Below the pieces are notes generated by a model. The model did not search any database. It saw nothing but the letters and a program-made list of their open reading frames with translations, and had not been told where the DNA came from. Positions 25,119 through 33,836 of a DNA stretch of 39,554 bases are shown one piece after another; position 1 is the stretch's first letter; each line of letters opens with the position of its first letter. This stretch comes from Acidimicrobiales bacterium (GTDB lineage Bacteria > Actinomycetota > Acidimicrobiia > Acidimicrobiales > AC-9): the NCBI GenBank assembly GCA_036491125.1, contig DASXCO010000181.1, forward strand, positions 72,486-112,039. The letters are read 5' to 3'. Position numbers and translations under genes: made by a program.

Positions 25119-26816
25119 TCATTCCCGAACCGGTGTGATCAGTCTCGCGGCGGCAAAACACACTCGACGGCCGGCGACGTGGAGCCGATCGGCCTTCGAG
25201 TGCCCGTCTCCCATACGGCGGGAGGTCGAGAGGCCCGGGTCGCCCTCCGAGCGAAGATGGTTGGCAATCAAGGCCAGCGCGGTGAGGGGCGGTACGCAGG
25301 CCAATAGCAGAGGCAGCAGTCCGTGCCAGCCGGTGGCCGCCAAGGGCACCTCGCTGATGATCGTGAGTGCGACCACGAGAAGCACAACGAGGGCAAATCC
25401 CGGTCTGGGCGTTCGTTCGCGCAGCTTGGCGGATCCGCAGAGGCGGACAAAGTAGAGGGAACCACCAGTGAGACCGACGGCGGTCCCGACAACTACGCCG
25501 GTGACACCGAAGAAGAGCGCCAACGGCACAGTGAGGACCACGTTGATGATCATGGCCACCACGGAGTACCTGGTCTCGAGGCCGGGTCGGCCGACAGCTC
25601 GCACGAAGCAGGTACGCATGCCGGTGATACCTACGTGGAGCGTGAAGCCGGCCATGAGCACCACGGCAACGAGCTCACTGACTGCAAAGCCGTTGCCTAG
25701 CCACGCGCGCACACCGAAGCCAACGGCGGCGGTAGCCACGGCGCCATATCCGAGAACCGCCTGGAGCCACTGGCTTCCCAGAACGCGGAACTCGGCAACG
25801 GCGCCGTCCCGACCTCGAGTCGCGAAGACCTCGGTCATCCTCGTGAGGAGCGGTGGAAACGCGTAGGTGGGGAGACTCCTCAGGGCGACCGCGGCTTGGT
25901 ATCCGACCGAATACAGCCCGACATAGCGCACCGGTAGCAACAGGGCAATGACTAGGGCGTCCGTCTCCCCGGCGACGAAGGTGACGACGCCCGAGATCTG
26001 CATTGGGAGCGCAAAGCTCCAGATGTCGCGTCGCATCGCCACGTCTGGCATCACTGGGCGACTCAGTCTCATGTGCCGACCGCCGATGAAGAGCCCTATG
26101 ACGATCACCACGCCGTACCTGACCGAGAGGGCTGCGATCAGGGCACCGAAACCTCCACCCCCCGCCACGAGCACCATAGCTGTCACGACGTAGCCCACGG
26201 CAGAGCATGCTGAGACCGCGGCCAGCGGGGCGAAGCGCTGATTGGCTTGCAGCAATGCGGTGACGCCGTCACTTATGAGGGCGAGGGCCAGCAATGGGCC
26301 GAGGAAGCGAATCGCCTGTACAGCGTCGTGTTGAAACGGTCGGGGGATGCTCGCCAGGCCTATGATCTGTGACCCGAGCAACAGCGCGATGACCCCCGCC
26401 AGCACGCCCAACAGGAGGAACAGCGCCGAAGATCCGACAAGGAGTCGGCCTGCACTTGCCCGGTCGTGACGGGCCCCATAGAGCGCGAAGAACCGCGCCA
26501 ACGAGGGGATCATGCCACCGTCGAGTGCAGTCAGTGTCGCCAGGAGGACGAGGGCGAGCGACCAGATGCCGAACCGGTCGAGTCCGAGCCTCGCGATCAG
26601 GAAGGGTGTGAGGATGAAGGTGGCAAGCAACGGAAACAGCTGCGAGACTCCGCTGTAGCCAATACGCGTCAGGAGCGGCGCACGCTGAGCGACCCGACCC
26701 CTGGTGATGCTCGACCCGTTCCCGCCTTCTTCTACACGGCTGCACTCGGTGCCTGGCTGACGAACCGCACGCCAGCGCTGAAGCCCGTACCTATCGCGTG
26801 CCATCGTCGTCACCAT
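25119..26816 (-). CDS. Wzx-type polysaccharide flippase (MOP superfamily)
   Basis: A 565-residue membrane protein with about 12-14 hydrophobic segments beginning at residue ~50 (IGYSGVSQLFPLLATFILTP, LGLDRFGIWSLALVLLATLT). The pattern matches polysaccharide_synt/MurJ-MOP transporters, including a central FALPMQISGVVTFVAGETDA helix with a charged pair. It should flip the undecaprenyl-pyrophosphate-linked repeat unit across the plasma membrane. The first ~45 residues are hydrophilic and unusual for Wzx; no later start codon fits, so they may be real. Possible starts are ATG 26816 or 26804, both inside the preceding GT2 gene; no good Shine-Dalgarno is seen, so translation is probably coupled. 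Confidence 0.88.
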   Translation of the reverse strand: MVTTMARDRYGLQRWRAVRQPGTECSRVEEGGNGSSITRGRVAQRAPLLTRIGYSGVSQLFPLLATFILTPFLIARLGLDRFGIWSLALVLLATLTALDGGMIPSLARFFALYGARHDRASAGRLLVGSSALFLLLGVLAGVIALLLGSQIIGLASIPRPFQHDAVQAIRFLGPLLALALISDGVTALLQANQRFAPLAAVSACSAVGYVVTAMVLVAGGGGFGALIAALSVRYGVVIVIGLFIGGRHMRLSRPVMPDVAMRRDIWSFALPMQISGVVTFVAGETDALVIALLLPVRYVGLYSVGYQAAVALRSLPTYAFPPLLTRMTEVFATRGRDGAVAEFRVLGSQWLQAVLGYGAVATAAVGFGVRAWLGNGFAVSELVAVVLMAGFTLHVGITGMRTCFVRAVGRPGLETRYSVVAMIINVVLTVPLALFFGVTGVVVGTAVGLTGGSLYFVRLCGSAKLRERTPRPGFALVVLLVVALTIISEVPLAATGWHGLLPLLLACVPPLTALALIANHLRSEGDPGLSTSRRMGDGHSKADRLHVAGRRVCFAAARLITPVRE

Positions 26817-27783
26817 GCCGACGCGCTGTCAGCAGTTGAGCCGTGTAGCAGCGGTAGCCCTCGACGGTGTGTCTCAGCTCGCGCCAATTCCCTGACAACC
26901 CAGCCTTGAGGCATCGTGCCGGCAACTCAACAGCAAGGTTGAGGGCGACCAAGAGTCTTGCCTTCCAGCGCGGCCAGTATCGAGCAGCGTAGGCGTCGCG
27001 ACTGCGCAAGCTGTAGAAGAGGCGCTTGGCTCGCACCTGGTCCGAGCTCACGTTCCCCTTGTGATAGACGTGGACGTTAGCCAAGAAATACGAGCTGTAT
27101 CCGAGTTGGCTAGCACGGAACGAGAAGTCAACGTCCTCGTAGTACAGGAAATATCGCTCGTCGAACCCACCCAGCCGCGAGAGGAGTGAGCGCCGCACAA
27201 GGAAGAACGCTCCGATCACCTGGTCAACGGGACGACTGAGGACGGTCTCCGCCGGAGAGAGCTCTTGGCTGGGGAACCACCGTGGCAGGAGGAGGTTCAG
27301 CCCGATCATCTTGGCGAATGCACACCTGAGTGATGGAAAGCGTGAGCACGAGTTCCCGGGGCTGTCATCTTCTTCCGTCATGTGGCCGCCGCAAATCCCG
27401 ACTCTCGTGGCCTTCTCGCTCTGCATGAACCGCACAGCCGTCGCCAAGGACTGCTCGGACAGTTGCGTATCGGGGTTGAGGAACAGGACGTAGTCAGCGT
27501 GGCTCCCAGCCGCACCTTGATTGCACGCGGCCGCGAACCCACGGTTCTCAGAGTTTCGTAACACCTTGAGGGGTAGGGCCAAGGTGTCCAACCTCGCCAG
27601 CGAGTCGTCTGTCGACGCATTGTCCACGACGACGACGGTGGTGACGTCGGCATCGGAATCGTCGATCTGTTCAATCGACTCCAGGCACCGGAGGAGGTAT
27701 CGTCCGGCGTTCCAGTTGACGATGACGATGTCGACCGAAGGCTCCCGCTCAACATGCGGTAAGGGGCTCGTGACGGACATCAT
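26791..27783 (-). CDS. Glycosyltransferase family 2 (rhamnosyltransferase-like)
   Basis: A 330-residue GT-A enzyme. SVDIVIVNWNAGRYLLRCL opens the nucleotide-binding domain, VVVDNASTDDS and ENRGFAAACNQG follow, and VLFLNPDTQLS supplies the metal-binding D-x-D equivalent. The later VIGAFFLVRRSLLSRLGGFDE and YFLYYEDVDFSFRASQLGY motifs are those of WcaA/rhamnosyltransferase-like GT2 enzymes. It would add a sugar to the lipid-linked repeat unit in the cytoplasm. Its ATG overlaps the polymerase stop (ATGA) and its 3' end overlaps the flippase start by 26 bases. Confidence 0.92.
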   Translation of the reverse strand: MMSVTSPLPHVEREPSVDIVIVNWNAGRYLLRCLESIEQIDDSDADVTTVVVVDNASTDDSLARLDTLALPLKVLRNSENRGFAAACNQGAAGSHADYVLFLNPDTQLSEQSLATAVRFMQSEKATRVGICGGHMTEEDDSPGNSCSRFPSLRCAFAKMIGLNLLLPRWFPSQELSPAETVLSRPVDQVIGAFFLVRRSLLSRLGGFDERYFLYYEDVDFSFRASQLGYSSYFLANVHVYHKGNVSSDQVRAKRLFYSLRSRDAYAARYWPRWKARLLVALNLAVELPARCLKAGLSGNWRELRHTVEGYRCYTAQLLTARRHGDDDGTR

Positions 27784-29159
27784 CCCGTGACCCGCATTGT
27801 GTCAGGCTGCTGTTGCTGTTCGGCGGCTGGCGCTCCAGGTGAACGCGACAGCAAGTTGGGCGATTGTCTCGAGAAGATGACAAGGCTGGCGAGAATCCAT
27901 GTAGCCGTCCCGAGCCAAAACACCTGGAACGTGAAGATGCTGCTGAAAAGGACTCCTACCCAGACCGCTCCCAACGACGTCCACAGAGCAGTACGGCGCT
28001 TGCGGGCAAGAGCATCTAGGACCACTGAGACGGCACCGAGCAAAATTCCCTCGCCAATGATGCCGGCGACGCCGAAGTCGTAATAGGCATCGCCCACCCA
28101 CGTATAGACGTTGTAGCTGTACGGTATCTGCACGAACTGAGCAACGGTGTTCGGAACTTGCACCCGTGAATCGACAAGTTGCGCGACCCGGGGGACGATC
28201 CAGATGGTGCGCAGACTTGGGCCTGCGGCGGGGTCTCGGTGGCTGTCCAACGCCTGACTGAGAGCAACGGGAGCGCCAGTGAAGAAGAGAGTCGTCGGCA
28301 CCAGGGAGCTCGGAAGCGGTGATGCGTCCAGCGTCGCTATGTGCTGTGTCTTGTTCAGTACCACTTCCTGGTGATGGAAGTAGAGTAGGCCACCGATTGC
28401 CGCCAGGGCAGCGATCGTGACTCGCCAGACGCTGTACCGGCGCCGACCTCGGCGCGATGTGTACAACCAGGTAATTAGCGCTGCAACAGCCGTGATGTAG
28501 GTCAAGGTCCGAGCCGGATCGGTGGTTATCAGCACCAATGCCAGGATCGTGAACGCGTAGCCCCATACGATACGCCGACCAAGAATGACGCCCCCACAGG
28601 CGATGACTGGCGCGAGACTGACGAATATACCTGAGAGACTAGAATTTGCGTTTCCGTGCTCGCTCAAATAGAGGACCTGCTGGGGCTCGAGTGAAGAGAA
28701 CCCTGACCCTCCACCGGCTGCAGCGCTGATCGAGTTGCGGAAGATGAAGACGCCATAGACGAAGAGGATCGTCGCTATGAGCAGAAAGACCGTCAGGCGG
28801 ACTGTGGAGGAATCGGGGTGAGTGGGGTTGTGGTCCTCGTTGGAGCGCAGTCGCCGGGCAAGCTCTTGCCCCCCCAAGCATCCCAGGAAGACCGCCCCGA
28901 GTCCCAGGGCGAGGAGCCCAGCTCCCCGTGCGGTCAGGGGTCGCAGATGGAGAAGGTTCGGTACGAGGGACAGCAAGATGACGGTCCACAACGCGAAGTA
29001 CATGACCACGGGATGAAGCCACCGACGGAGGACGGCGGCCGATGCGACGGTCAGGAAGGCGCCGAGGATCGCTAAGGCAATGGCGGGGGTCATCTTCGCC
29101 GACTCCGCCGGTAGTTCGTACCGGGCACCCACTGCGGGCTTACGGTCCTCATCACGCAA
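27780..29159 (-). CDS. O-antigen/exopolysaccharide polymerase (Wzy-like)
   Basis: A 459-residue protein with about 10-12 predicted membrane segments (e.g. IALAILGAFLTVASAAVLR, LLALGLGAVFLGCLGG, LTVFLLIATILFVYGVFIF) and a large outside loop near residues 270-360 containing VPRVAQLVDSRVQVP and YNVYTWVGDAYYDFG. The latter is like the conserved loop motif of oligosaccharide repeat-unit polymerases. Such proteins join flipped repeat units on the outer face of the membrane. Sequence identity in this family is low, so the call rests on topology, the YDFG motif and operon position between the aminotransferase and GT2 genes. ATG 29159 overlaps the aminotransferase end by 8 bases; ATG 29093 is an alternative. 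Confidence 0.8.
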   Translation of the reverse strand: MRDEDRKPAVGARYELPAESAKMTPAIALAILGAFLTVASAAVLRRWLHPVVMYFALWTVILLSLVPNLLHLRPLTARGAGLLALGLGAVFLGCLGGQELARRLRSNEDHNPTHPDSSTVRLTVFLLIATILFVYGVFIFRNSISAAAGGGSGFSSLEPQQVLYLSEHGNANSSLSGIFVSLAPVIACGGVILGRRIVWGYAFTILALVLITTDPARTLTYITAVAALITWLYTSRRGRRRYSVWRVTIAALAAIGGLLYFHHQEVVLNKTQHIATLDASPLPSSLVPTTLFFTGAPVALSQALDSHRDPAAGPSLRTIWIVPRVAQLVDSRVQVPNTVAQFVQIPYSYNVYTWVGDAYYDFGVAGIIGEGILLGAVSVVLDALARKRRTALWTSLGAVWVGVLFSSIFTFQVFWLGTATWILASLVIFSRQSPNLLSRSPGAPAAEQQQQPDTMRVTG

Positions 29160-30300
29160 GCCTCTTGGAGGACATCTGTGGAGCCAGATGGAGAATGGCG
29201 TCGACGACGCGCTCTATGTCGCTATCTGACATGTTCGAGCCGCTCGGCAAGCAGAGCCCCTTCGAGAAGATCCGTGATGCCACCTCGCCTCCTCTGGCGG
29301 AAGATCCCGCGTAGAGCGGCTGCAGGTGCATCGGCTTGAGGATGGGACGGGCCTCGATGTCGTCGCCAGCCAGAAAGTCGATGACGTCGTCGCGAGACGC
29401 GCCAAAGACAGCGGGATCGATCATTAGGCAGGTCAGCCACGACGTGGGGATGCCATAGTGAGCGTCCGGCATGAAGTGGACGCCGGGGAGCTCATCCAGG
29501 GCGGCACGATATTCGGCATTGATCGCCCGCCGGCGGGCAACCCGCTTCGCGAGTGTCTTCAACTGCGCGCGACCGAGGGCGGCCAGGATATTGCTCATGC
29601 GATAGTTGTATCCGACCTCGTTATGCTCGAAGTGCAACGCAGGCAGGCGGGCCTGGTTTGACAGGTGTCGCGCACGCGCCATTGGTACCTCGTCGTCGGA
29701 TACGAGCATCCCCCCACTACTTGTGGTGATGATCTTGTTGCCATTGAAGGAGAACGCGGCCAGGTCGCCCAACTTGCCAGCCGGCCGATTTCTGTACGTT
29801 GCCCCTAGGGCTTCGGCAGCGTCTTCGATGATCGCAACACCGTATGGTTCGCAGCATGAGCGTATTGCGTCATAATCGGCGCATTGTCCGTACAGGTCGA
29901 CCGACAGCACAGCTTTGGGCTGTCGACCGCGCCTTGCCCTCGCGGCAAGCTCTTCTGCGAGCAAGGTGGGATCGAGAGTCCAAGTATCCGGACTGCTGTC
30001 GATGAACACTGGTTGGGCCCCCACGTAGCGGACCGCGTTGGCGGTGGCGACGAAGGTCAAGGTCGGCACAACGACCTCGTCCCCAGGCCCGACGCCCGCG
30101 ACCAAGAGGGCAAGGTGCAAAGCAGCCGTACCGCTCGACAGCGCCAAAGCGTGATCAGTTCCAACGGTGTCGGCAAACTCGGTTTCGAAAGCGTCGACGT
30201 GCGGACCGAGCGGCGCCACCCAGTTCGAGGCGAGGGCATCGAAGACGAGGCGGCCTTCCTCGTCCCCGAGATGCGGCGGAGAGAGGTAGATGCGCGTCAC
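29152..30300 (-). CDS. DegT/DnrJ/EryC1/StrS family sugar aminotransferase
   Basis: A 382-residue PLP enzyme. IYLSPPHLGDEEGRLVFDAL is the standard N-terminus of PglE/WecE-like aminotransferases; ALSSGTAALHLAL, PTLTFVATANAV and IIEDAAEALGA are PLP-binding motifs, and Lys189 in AFSFNGNKIITT forms the Schiff base. It transfers an amino group from glutamate to a 4-keto (or 3-keto) nucleotide sugar, fitting with the 4,6-dehydratase encoded upstream to make a 4-amino-4,6-dideoxy sugar (inference, as in PglF/PglE). Start is GTG 30300, 60 bp after the sugar transferase. A 23-codon relic of a second copy lies at 32733-32801. Confidence 0.94.
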   Translation of the reverse strand: MTRIYLSPPHLGDEEGRLVFDALASNWVAPLGPHVDAFETEFADTVGTDHALALSSGTAALHLALLVAGVGPGDEVVVPTLTFVATANAVRYVGAQPVFIDSSPDTWTLDPTLLAEELAARARRGRQPKAVLSVDLYGQCADYDAIRSCCEPYGVAIIEDAAEALGATYRNRPAGKLGDLAAFSFNGNKIITTSSGGMLVSDDEVPMARARHLSNQARLPALHFEHNEVGYNYRMSNILAALGRAQLKTLAKRVARRRAINAEYRAALDELPGVHFMPDAHYGIPTSWLTCLMIDPAVFGASRDDVIDFLAGDDIEARPILKPMHLQPLYAGSSARGGEVASRIFSKGLCLPSGSNMSDSDIERVVDAILHLAPQMSSKRLA

Positions 30301-30360
30301 AGGATCACCGATGATCGCCGCCCTGATTGCCTCCGGTGCGGGACGCGTGCCATCGCTGCC

Positions 30361-30993
30361 TCACCCCGGATTCGCAACATCGCCCGTTGCCAGAGGATCA
30401 TCGAGGTTGGTGGCCTCGAGACCAGAGCCCCGCAAAACTGCCGAGGCCGTGGAGGCCAGGATCGACAGATCGAGTGCGATGGACTGCCGATCGATGTATT
30501 CGAGGTCCAACCTGATTCGCTCCGACCAATCCAGCGTGTTCCGGCCCCGTACTTGTGCCAGCCCGGTGAGGCCGGGGCGGCTCGCAAGGCGTCCTCGTTG
30601 CCGCTGGGTGTAGCAGCGGACCTGAAGAGCCAGTGCCGGTCGCGGCCCGACGATGCTCATATCGCCGCGGGCGATGTTCAGCAGCTGAGGTAGCTCGTCA
30701 AGGGAAAGGCGACGCAGGAGCCGGCCGACCGGCGTGATCTCGTCTGGCGTGGGGAATAGCGAATTGTCGGGACGATCGAACATTGTGCGGAGCTTGTAGA
30801 GGCGAAACGACCGCCCGCCGAGGCCCACACGCTCCTGACGGAACAGTATCGGTCCGGGCGACGACAGTCGCACTGCGAGCGCGCACACCCCACCGAGCAG
30901 CAGGGCGGGCAGGCCGACGCCGATCAGCACCGTCCAGTCAAGGGCGCGCTTTCCCCGGTACGCCACCTTTTCGGGAAAGATGTCGGTAGCCAT
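30361..30993 (-). CDS. Sugar transferase, WcaJ/PglC-like (copy A)
   Basis: A 210-residue initiating phosphoglycosyltransferase. One membrane helix (about 20-42) leads to PGPILFRQERVGLGGRSF, LYKLRTM, RRLSLDELPQLLNIARGDMSIVGPRP and PGLTGLAQVRGRN, the motifs of bacterial sugar transferases; the catalytic Asp-Glu pair is in LDELPQ. It moves a sugar-phosphate from UDP/GDP-sugar to undecaprenyl phosphate, the first step of repeat-unit assembly. It is closely related to the protein at 33837-34514 (long near-identical motif blocks). It follows the tyrosine-kinase gene by 7 bp. Confidence 0.93.
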   Translation of the reverse strand: MATDIFPEKVAYRGKRALDWTVLIGVGLPALLLGGVCALAVRLSSPGPILFRQERVGLGGRSFRLYKLRTMFDRPDNSLFPTPDEITPVGRLLRRLSLDELPQLLNIARGDMSIVGPRPALALQVRCYTQRQRGRLASRPGLTGLAQVRGRNTLDWSERIRLDLEYIDRQSIALDLSILASTASAVLRGSGLEATNLDDPLATGDVANPG

Positions 30994-31000
30994 CTTCGGG

Positions 31001-32635
31001 TCACTCGCCTCGTGGTGAGGTCGGGCTGAATGAATAGTTGGGAGAGGACGAGGTATTCCTGAACACCGGCCCGGGAACGGAATGCCCGTCGCTGGATCCG
31101 TTGCTCACCTCGTGTAGCGGGGGTCGGTGGTACCCGTAGGTGCTCCCATATCCGTGGGCGGCCTGCCCGACAACCTTGTTGAGAATGGTGCCGACCACTG
31201 GGCTATCTACTTGGTGCAGCACCTCGAGCGCCCGTCCGACCTCCTTGGCCCTCGTCTTGCCCGAAGATGCGACGACAAGGGTGGCGTCGGCAGAGCGCGA
31301 CAGGACAGCGGCGTCGGTCATAGGCAGTACCGGAGGGCAGTCGAGAAGAACTACGTCTGCTTGGCATTTGGCACTCATCAGCAGGTCCGTGGTGCGCTCC
31401 GAGGCGAGAAGCTCCGCCGGGTTCGGCGGCATCGGGCCAGCCGCGAGCAGCGACACACCATTCTCACCGGGGACGGGCTGAAGGGCGTTCTCGAGCTGAC
31501 GCTCGCCCAGGAACACGGACGTGAAGCCGAACTCGTTCGTCAAACCAAGGAATTCGTGGATACGGGGAGCGCGCAGGTCGCAGCAGACGATGATGACCCG
31601 CTGACTAGCACGCGCAATCGTGACGGCGAGATTGGCGACTGTCGTGGACTTGCCCTCTGAAGCGCTGGAGCTGGTGATCTGCAGGGTGCGTATCGGGCTG
31701 TCGGGATGCAGGAATTGAATAGCGGTGCGCAGGTTTCGGTAGGCCTCGGCCGCAGGCGCGTGCGGGTCGTTCAGGGAGATAGTCCCGGCCTGGGACTTCT
31801 TCCTCCAGCCAGCGACCCTCGGAATGAGTCCCAAGACGGGAACGCGGGCGGCGGCGCGTTCGAGATCCTCCTTTGTCTGGATCGAGTCGTCGAGACTGTT
31901 ACGGAGAAAGGCCAGCCCGATTCCGACGATCAGCGAGACAACGAGGCCGATCAAGGCATTCACCAAGATTCGCGGCGAGCTGGGAGACGTTGGAACCGAG
32001 GCCGGAGACGCCACTTGGGCGCCACCCGTCTCGACTGCGCTGTTGACCTGAAGCTGCCCCAACTGGGTTCTGAACGCAGCCTGCTGGTCGGCAAGCGCAC
32101 TCTGCGCGGGGTCCTGGGGCGAAAGTGCCGCCATCTGCCGACCCAGGTCACTGATCCTGCCCTGGATCTCCGCCGCCGCCGCGAGCTGGGCGTCCACGGC
32201 CTGGGTACGTCGGACACCCACGTAACTAGTTGCAAAGGCGTTCGCCACGGCGGAGGCGCGGCGTGGGTCGGTGCTCGTGGAGGCAATGCTGATGACGTCC
32301 GTCTGGCCCACAGCCTGTACTGACGGCGTCGGGACGGGACCCACCTGCCGGGTCACCGCGGCCCGGACCGGAGCACTCGTGATGAGCTGAACCTGGGTGT
32401 CGATGTCGGACGGCTGGAGCTGGATCGTGTTGTTGGGGCTCAGTGCCTGGGGTGTGCCGCTCGGCTGGATGAGAACTTGGGCGGTGCTCGTGTACTTGGG
32501 TGTCTGCAGGAACGAGACGGCCAGCGTGCCCGCCACACCGAGCACGACCACCAGCGCGATCAACAGCTTCCTTCGCCTCAACACGCGCATGCAGCCGGCC
32601 AATTGTGATTGTGCCGTTGTTGGGTCAGTGGCCAA
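31001..32635 (-). CDS. Wzz/Wzc-type polysaccharide chain-length regulator and tyrosine autokinase
   Basis: A 544-residue fused regulator. A Wzz domain lies between membrane helices at about 24-43 and 222-244. The cytoplasmic BY-kinase has Walker A SASEGKSTT (K329), Walker A' VIIVCCDLRAPR (Asp353) and Walker B ADVVLLDCPP (about 426-435). Tyrosines near the C-terminus (Y496, Y500, Y502 in HGYGSTYGYH) are likely autophosphorylation sites. The start is TTG 32635 with AGGAGT about 8 bases upstream; its first codons overlap the end of the DegT-remnant frame. It controls polymer length and export. The outside loop is short, and no outer-membrane exporter is encoded, as expected for a monoderm-type envelope. 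Confidence 0.92.
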   Translation of the reverse strand: MATDPTTAQSQLAGCMRVLRRRKLLIALVVVLGVAGTLAVSFLQTPKYTSTAQVLIQPSGTPQALSPNNTIQLQPSDIDTQVQLITSAPVRAAVTRQVGPVPTPSVQAVGQTDVISIASTSTDPRRASAVANAFATSYVGVRRTQAVDAQLAAAAEIQGRISDLGRQMAALSPQDPAQSALADQQAAFRTQLGQLQVNSAVETGGAQVASPASVPTSPSSPRILVNALIGLVVSLIVGIGLAFLRNSLDDSIQTKEDLERAAARVPVLGLIPRVAGWRKKSQAGTISLNDPHAPAAEAYRNLRTAIQFLHPDSPIRTLQITSSSASEGKSTTVANLAVTIARASQRVIIVCCDLRAPRIHEFLGLTNEFGFTSVFLGERQLENALQPVPGENGVSLLAAGPMPPNPAELLASERTTDLLMSAKCQADVVLLDCPPVLPMTDAAVLSRSADATLVVASSGKTRAKEVGRALEVLHQVDSPVVGTILNKVVGQAAHGYGSTYGYHRPPLHEVSNGSSDGHSVPGPVFRNTSSSPNYSFSPTSPRGE

Positions 32636-32801
32636 GGTAGTGACTCCTTAGTCGATTCTTTGGACCGTCAAGCTGGGCTCGCGACCCTCGAAGCCCCACC
32701 TCACCGGAGGCGGGACCGCTACCCAGGTCGACGAAAGCATCGAAGACGAGGCGCCATTCCTCGTCGCCGACGTGTTGAGGGGATAGATGGATCCGTCTCA
32801 T
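32625..32801 (-). pseudogene. Truncated DegT aminotransferase (N-terminal remnant)
   Basis: The frame starts MRRIHLSPQHVGDEEWRLVF, with 17 of its first 23 residues identical to the intact aminotransferase at 29152-30300. After codon 23 (near 32733) similarity stops and the frame runs as unrelated residues to TGA 32625-32627, giving 58 codons in all. The ATG (32801-32799) overlaps the stop of the FemAB-like gene as ATGA, showing the original operon order. The missing ~360 codons were probably lost by recombination that joined the gene start to DNA upstream of the tyrosine-kinase gene. Confidence 0.82.
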
Positions 32802-33790
32802 AGAGTCAGCGATGACTTTGGGGGCGGACGGACTTGGCCATTGTCGATGGCCTCACGAAGGGAGGTGGCGCTGTAGATTCTCCCGCCGAGGTGTAGCCAT
32901 GTCGTATAGCTGCCGAAGTTGACCTTGTAACCCAGCAATGAATCGTTAGGCCTGCTGGTCAGGCCGCCGCCCAGAAGCACCTCATCGACACCCGCGTCGC
33001 GCAGTCGCTCGAGTCCGTGCCAAAGCGCGAAATTCGATGCCCCCGCCTCTGCGCCCCAGCGCGCGGCCAGATAGTGAGCGGCCCGTGTTCCAACAACAAG
33101 AAAGAGCCCGGCTGCACCGCCAGCCTCTCCCTCGACCTCGACCAGCATGAAGTGGCCACCAGCGCGGGTTGCGAGGCTATCGAAGTACTCGGGCCCAAAG
33201 CGCCACCGCGGGCTGGCGTCGAGGCGGTCCATCGCTGCGGTGTATCTGACGGAGAAGCGGGCCGCACCGTCCAACGTGAAGTCGGATACGGAGGTCGGGA
33301 CCTGTCGCCGAATGTGACGGATATAGCGACGGCGCCGCCTTTGCATCGCCTCCCAGAGCTTCGGCAGCTCGCGAAGCCGAACCAGGCAGATCTCCTTCTC
33401 TGGCTTGCAGGACCACGCCTCCGCGATCGCCCTACGGTCCGGGAGCCACGGACTCAGGAGAACCACTTCCTCGATTGCTCCGAGCGAGGGTATGTGCTCG
33501 TCCAGCTGTCGACGAAGCTCCGCCGCCGCCTTCCCCACTGGTCCGTGGCTGCGAATGTACGGGCCGCCGTACTCGGGAGTCCGAGCCATGAGCGTTCCGT
33601 TCGACAGTGGGCAGAGTACGATCACGTAGACAGCCGACCAGTCCGAGCCCTGAGCCTGGATCAATAGCGGGCGAGTACCGTCCGCCGCCGCTACCGCCGC
33701 CAGATAGGTCCGGTCACAATACGGCTCCGGAGGCAAGTCACCAGCCACGAGATCCCATTCCGGATCTTGAATCTCAATCGGCCTGATCAC
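32798..33790 (-). CDS. FemAB/GNAT-like (Acetyltransf_6) protein
   Basis: A 330-residue protein of the FemAB/CelD-like GNAT group. EIQDPEWDLVAG and PYCDRTYLAAV start the first GNAT lobe; the second lobe has LVEVEGEAGGAAGLFLVVGTRAAHYLAARWG and NFALWHGLERLRDAGVDEVLLGG, then LLGYKVNFGSY, the end motif in FemX-like enzymes. These proteins transfer an amino acid (from aminoacyl-tRNA) or acyl group; within exopolysaccharide loci they may add an amino-acid substituent, but that is inference. The frame is open up to ATG 33898, which would overlap the upstream gene by 62 bases; GTG 33790 is preferred because GCGGAGAG precedes it at ~8 bases and it leaves a clean gap. Confidence 0.75.
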   Translation of the reverse strand: MIRPIEIQDPEWDLVAGDLPPEPYCDRTYLAAVAAADGTRPLLIQAQGSDWSAVYVIVLCPLSNGTLMARTPEYGGPYIRSHGPVGKAAAELRRQLDEHIPSLGAIEEVVLLSPWLPDRRAIAEAWSCKPEKEICLVRLRELPKLWEAMQRRRRRYIRHIRRQVPTSVSDFTLDGAARFSVRYTAAMDRLDASPRWRFGPEYFDSLATRAGGHFMLVEVEGEAGGAAGLFLVVGTRAAHYLAARWGAEAGASNFALWHGLERLRDAGVDEVLLGGGLTSRPNDSLLGYKVNFGSYTTWLHLGGRIYSATSLREAIDNGQVRPPPKSSLTL

Positions 33791-33836
33791 TTCAGCGCTC
33801 TCCGCAGTCCTGGTGGTCGATTGCGATGCGCAAGAG

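Noticed and set aside
29884-30693. 269-codon plus-strand frame across the DegT and sugar transferase genes
   Set aside because: Spans two well-supported minus-strand genes; Arg-rich antisense translation without motifs.
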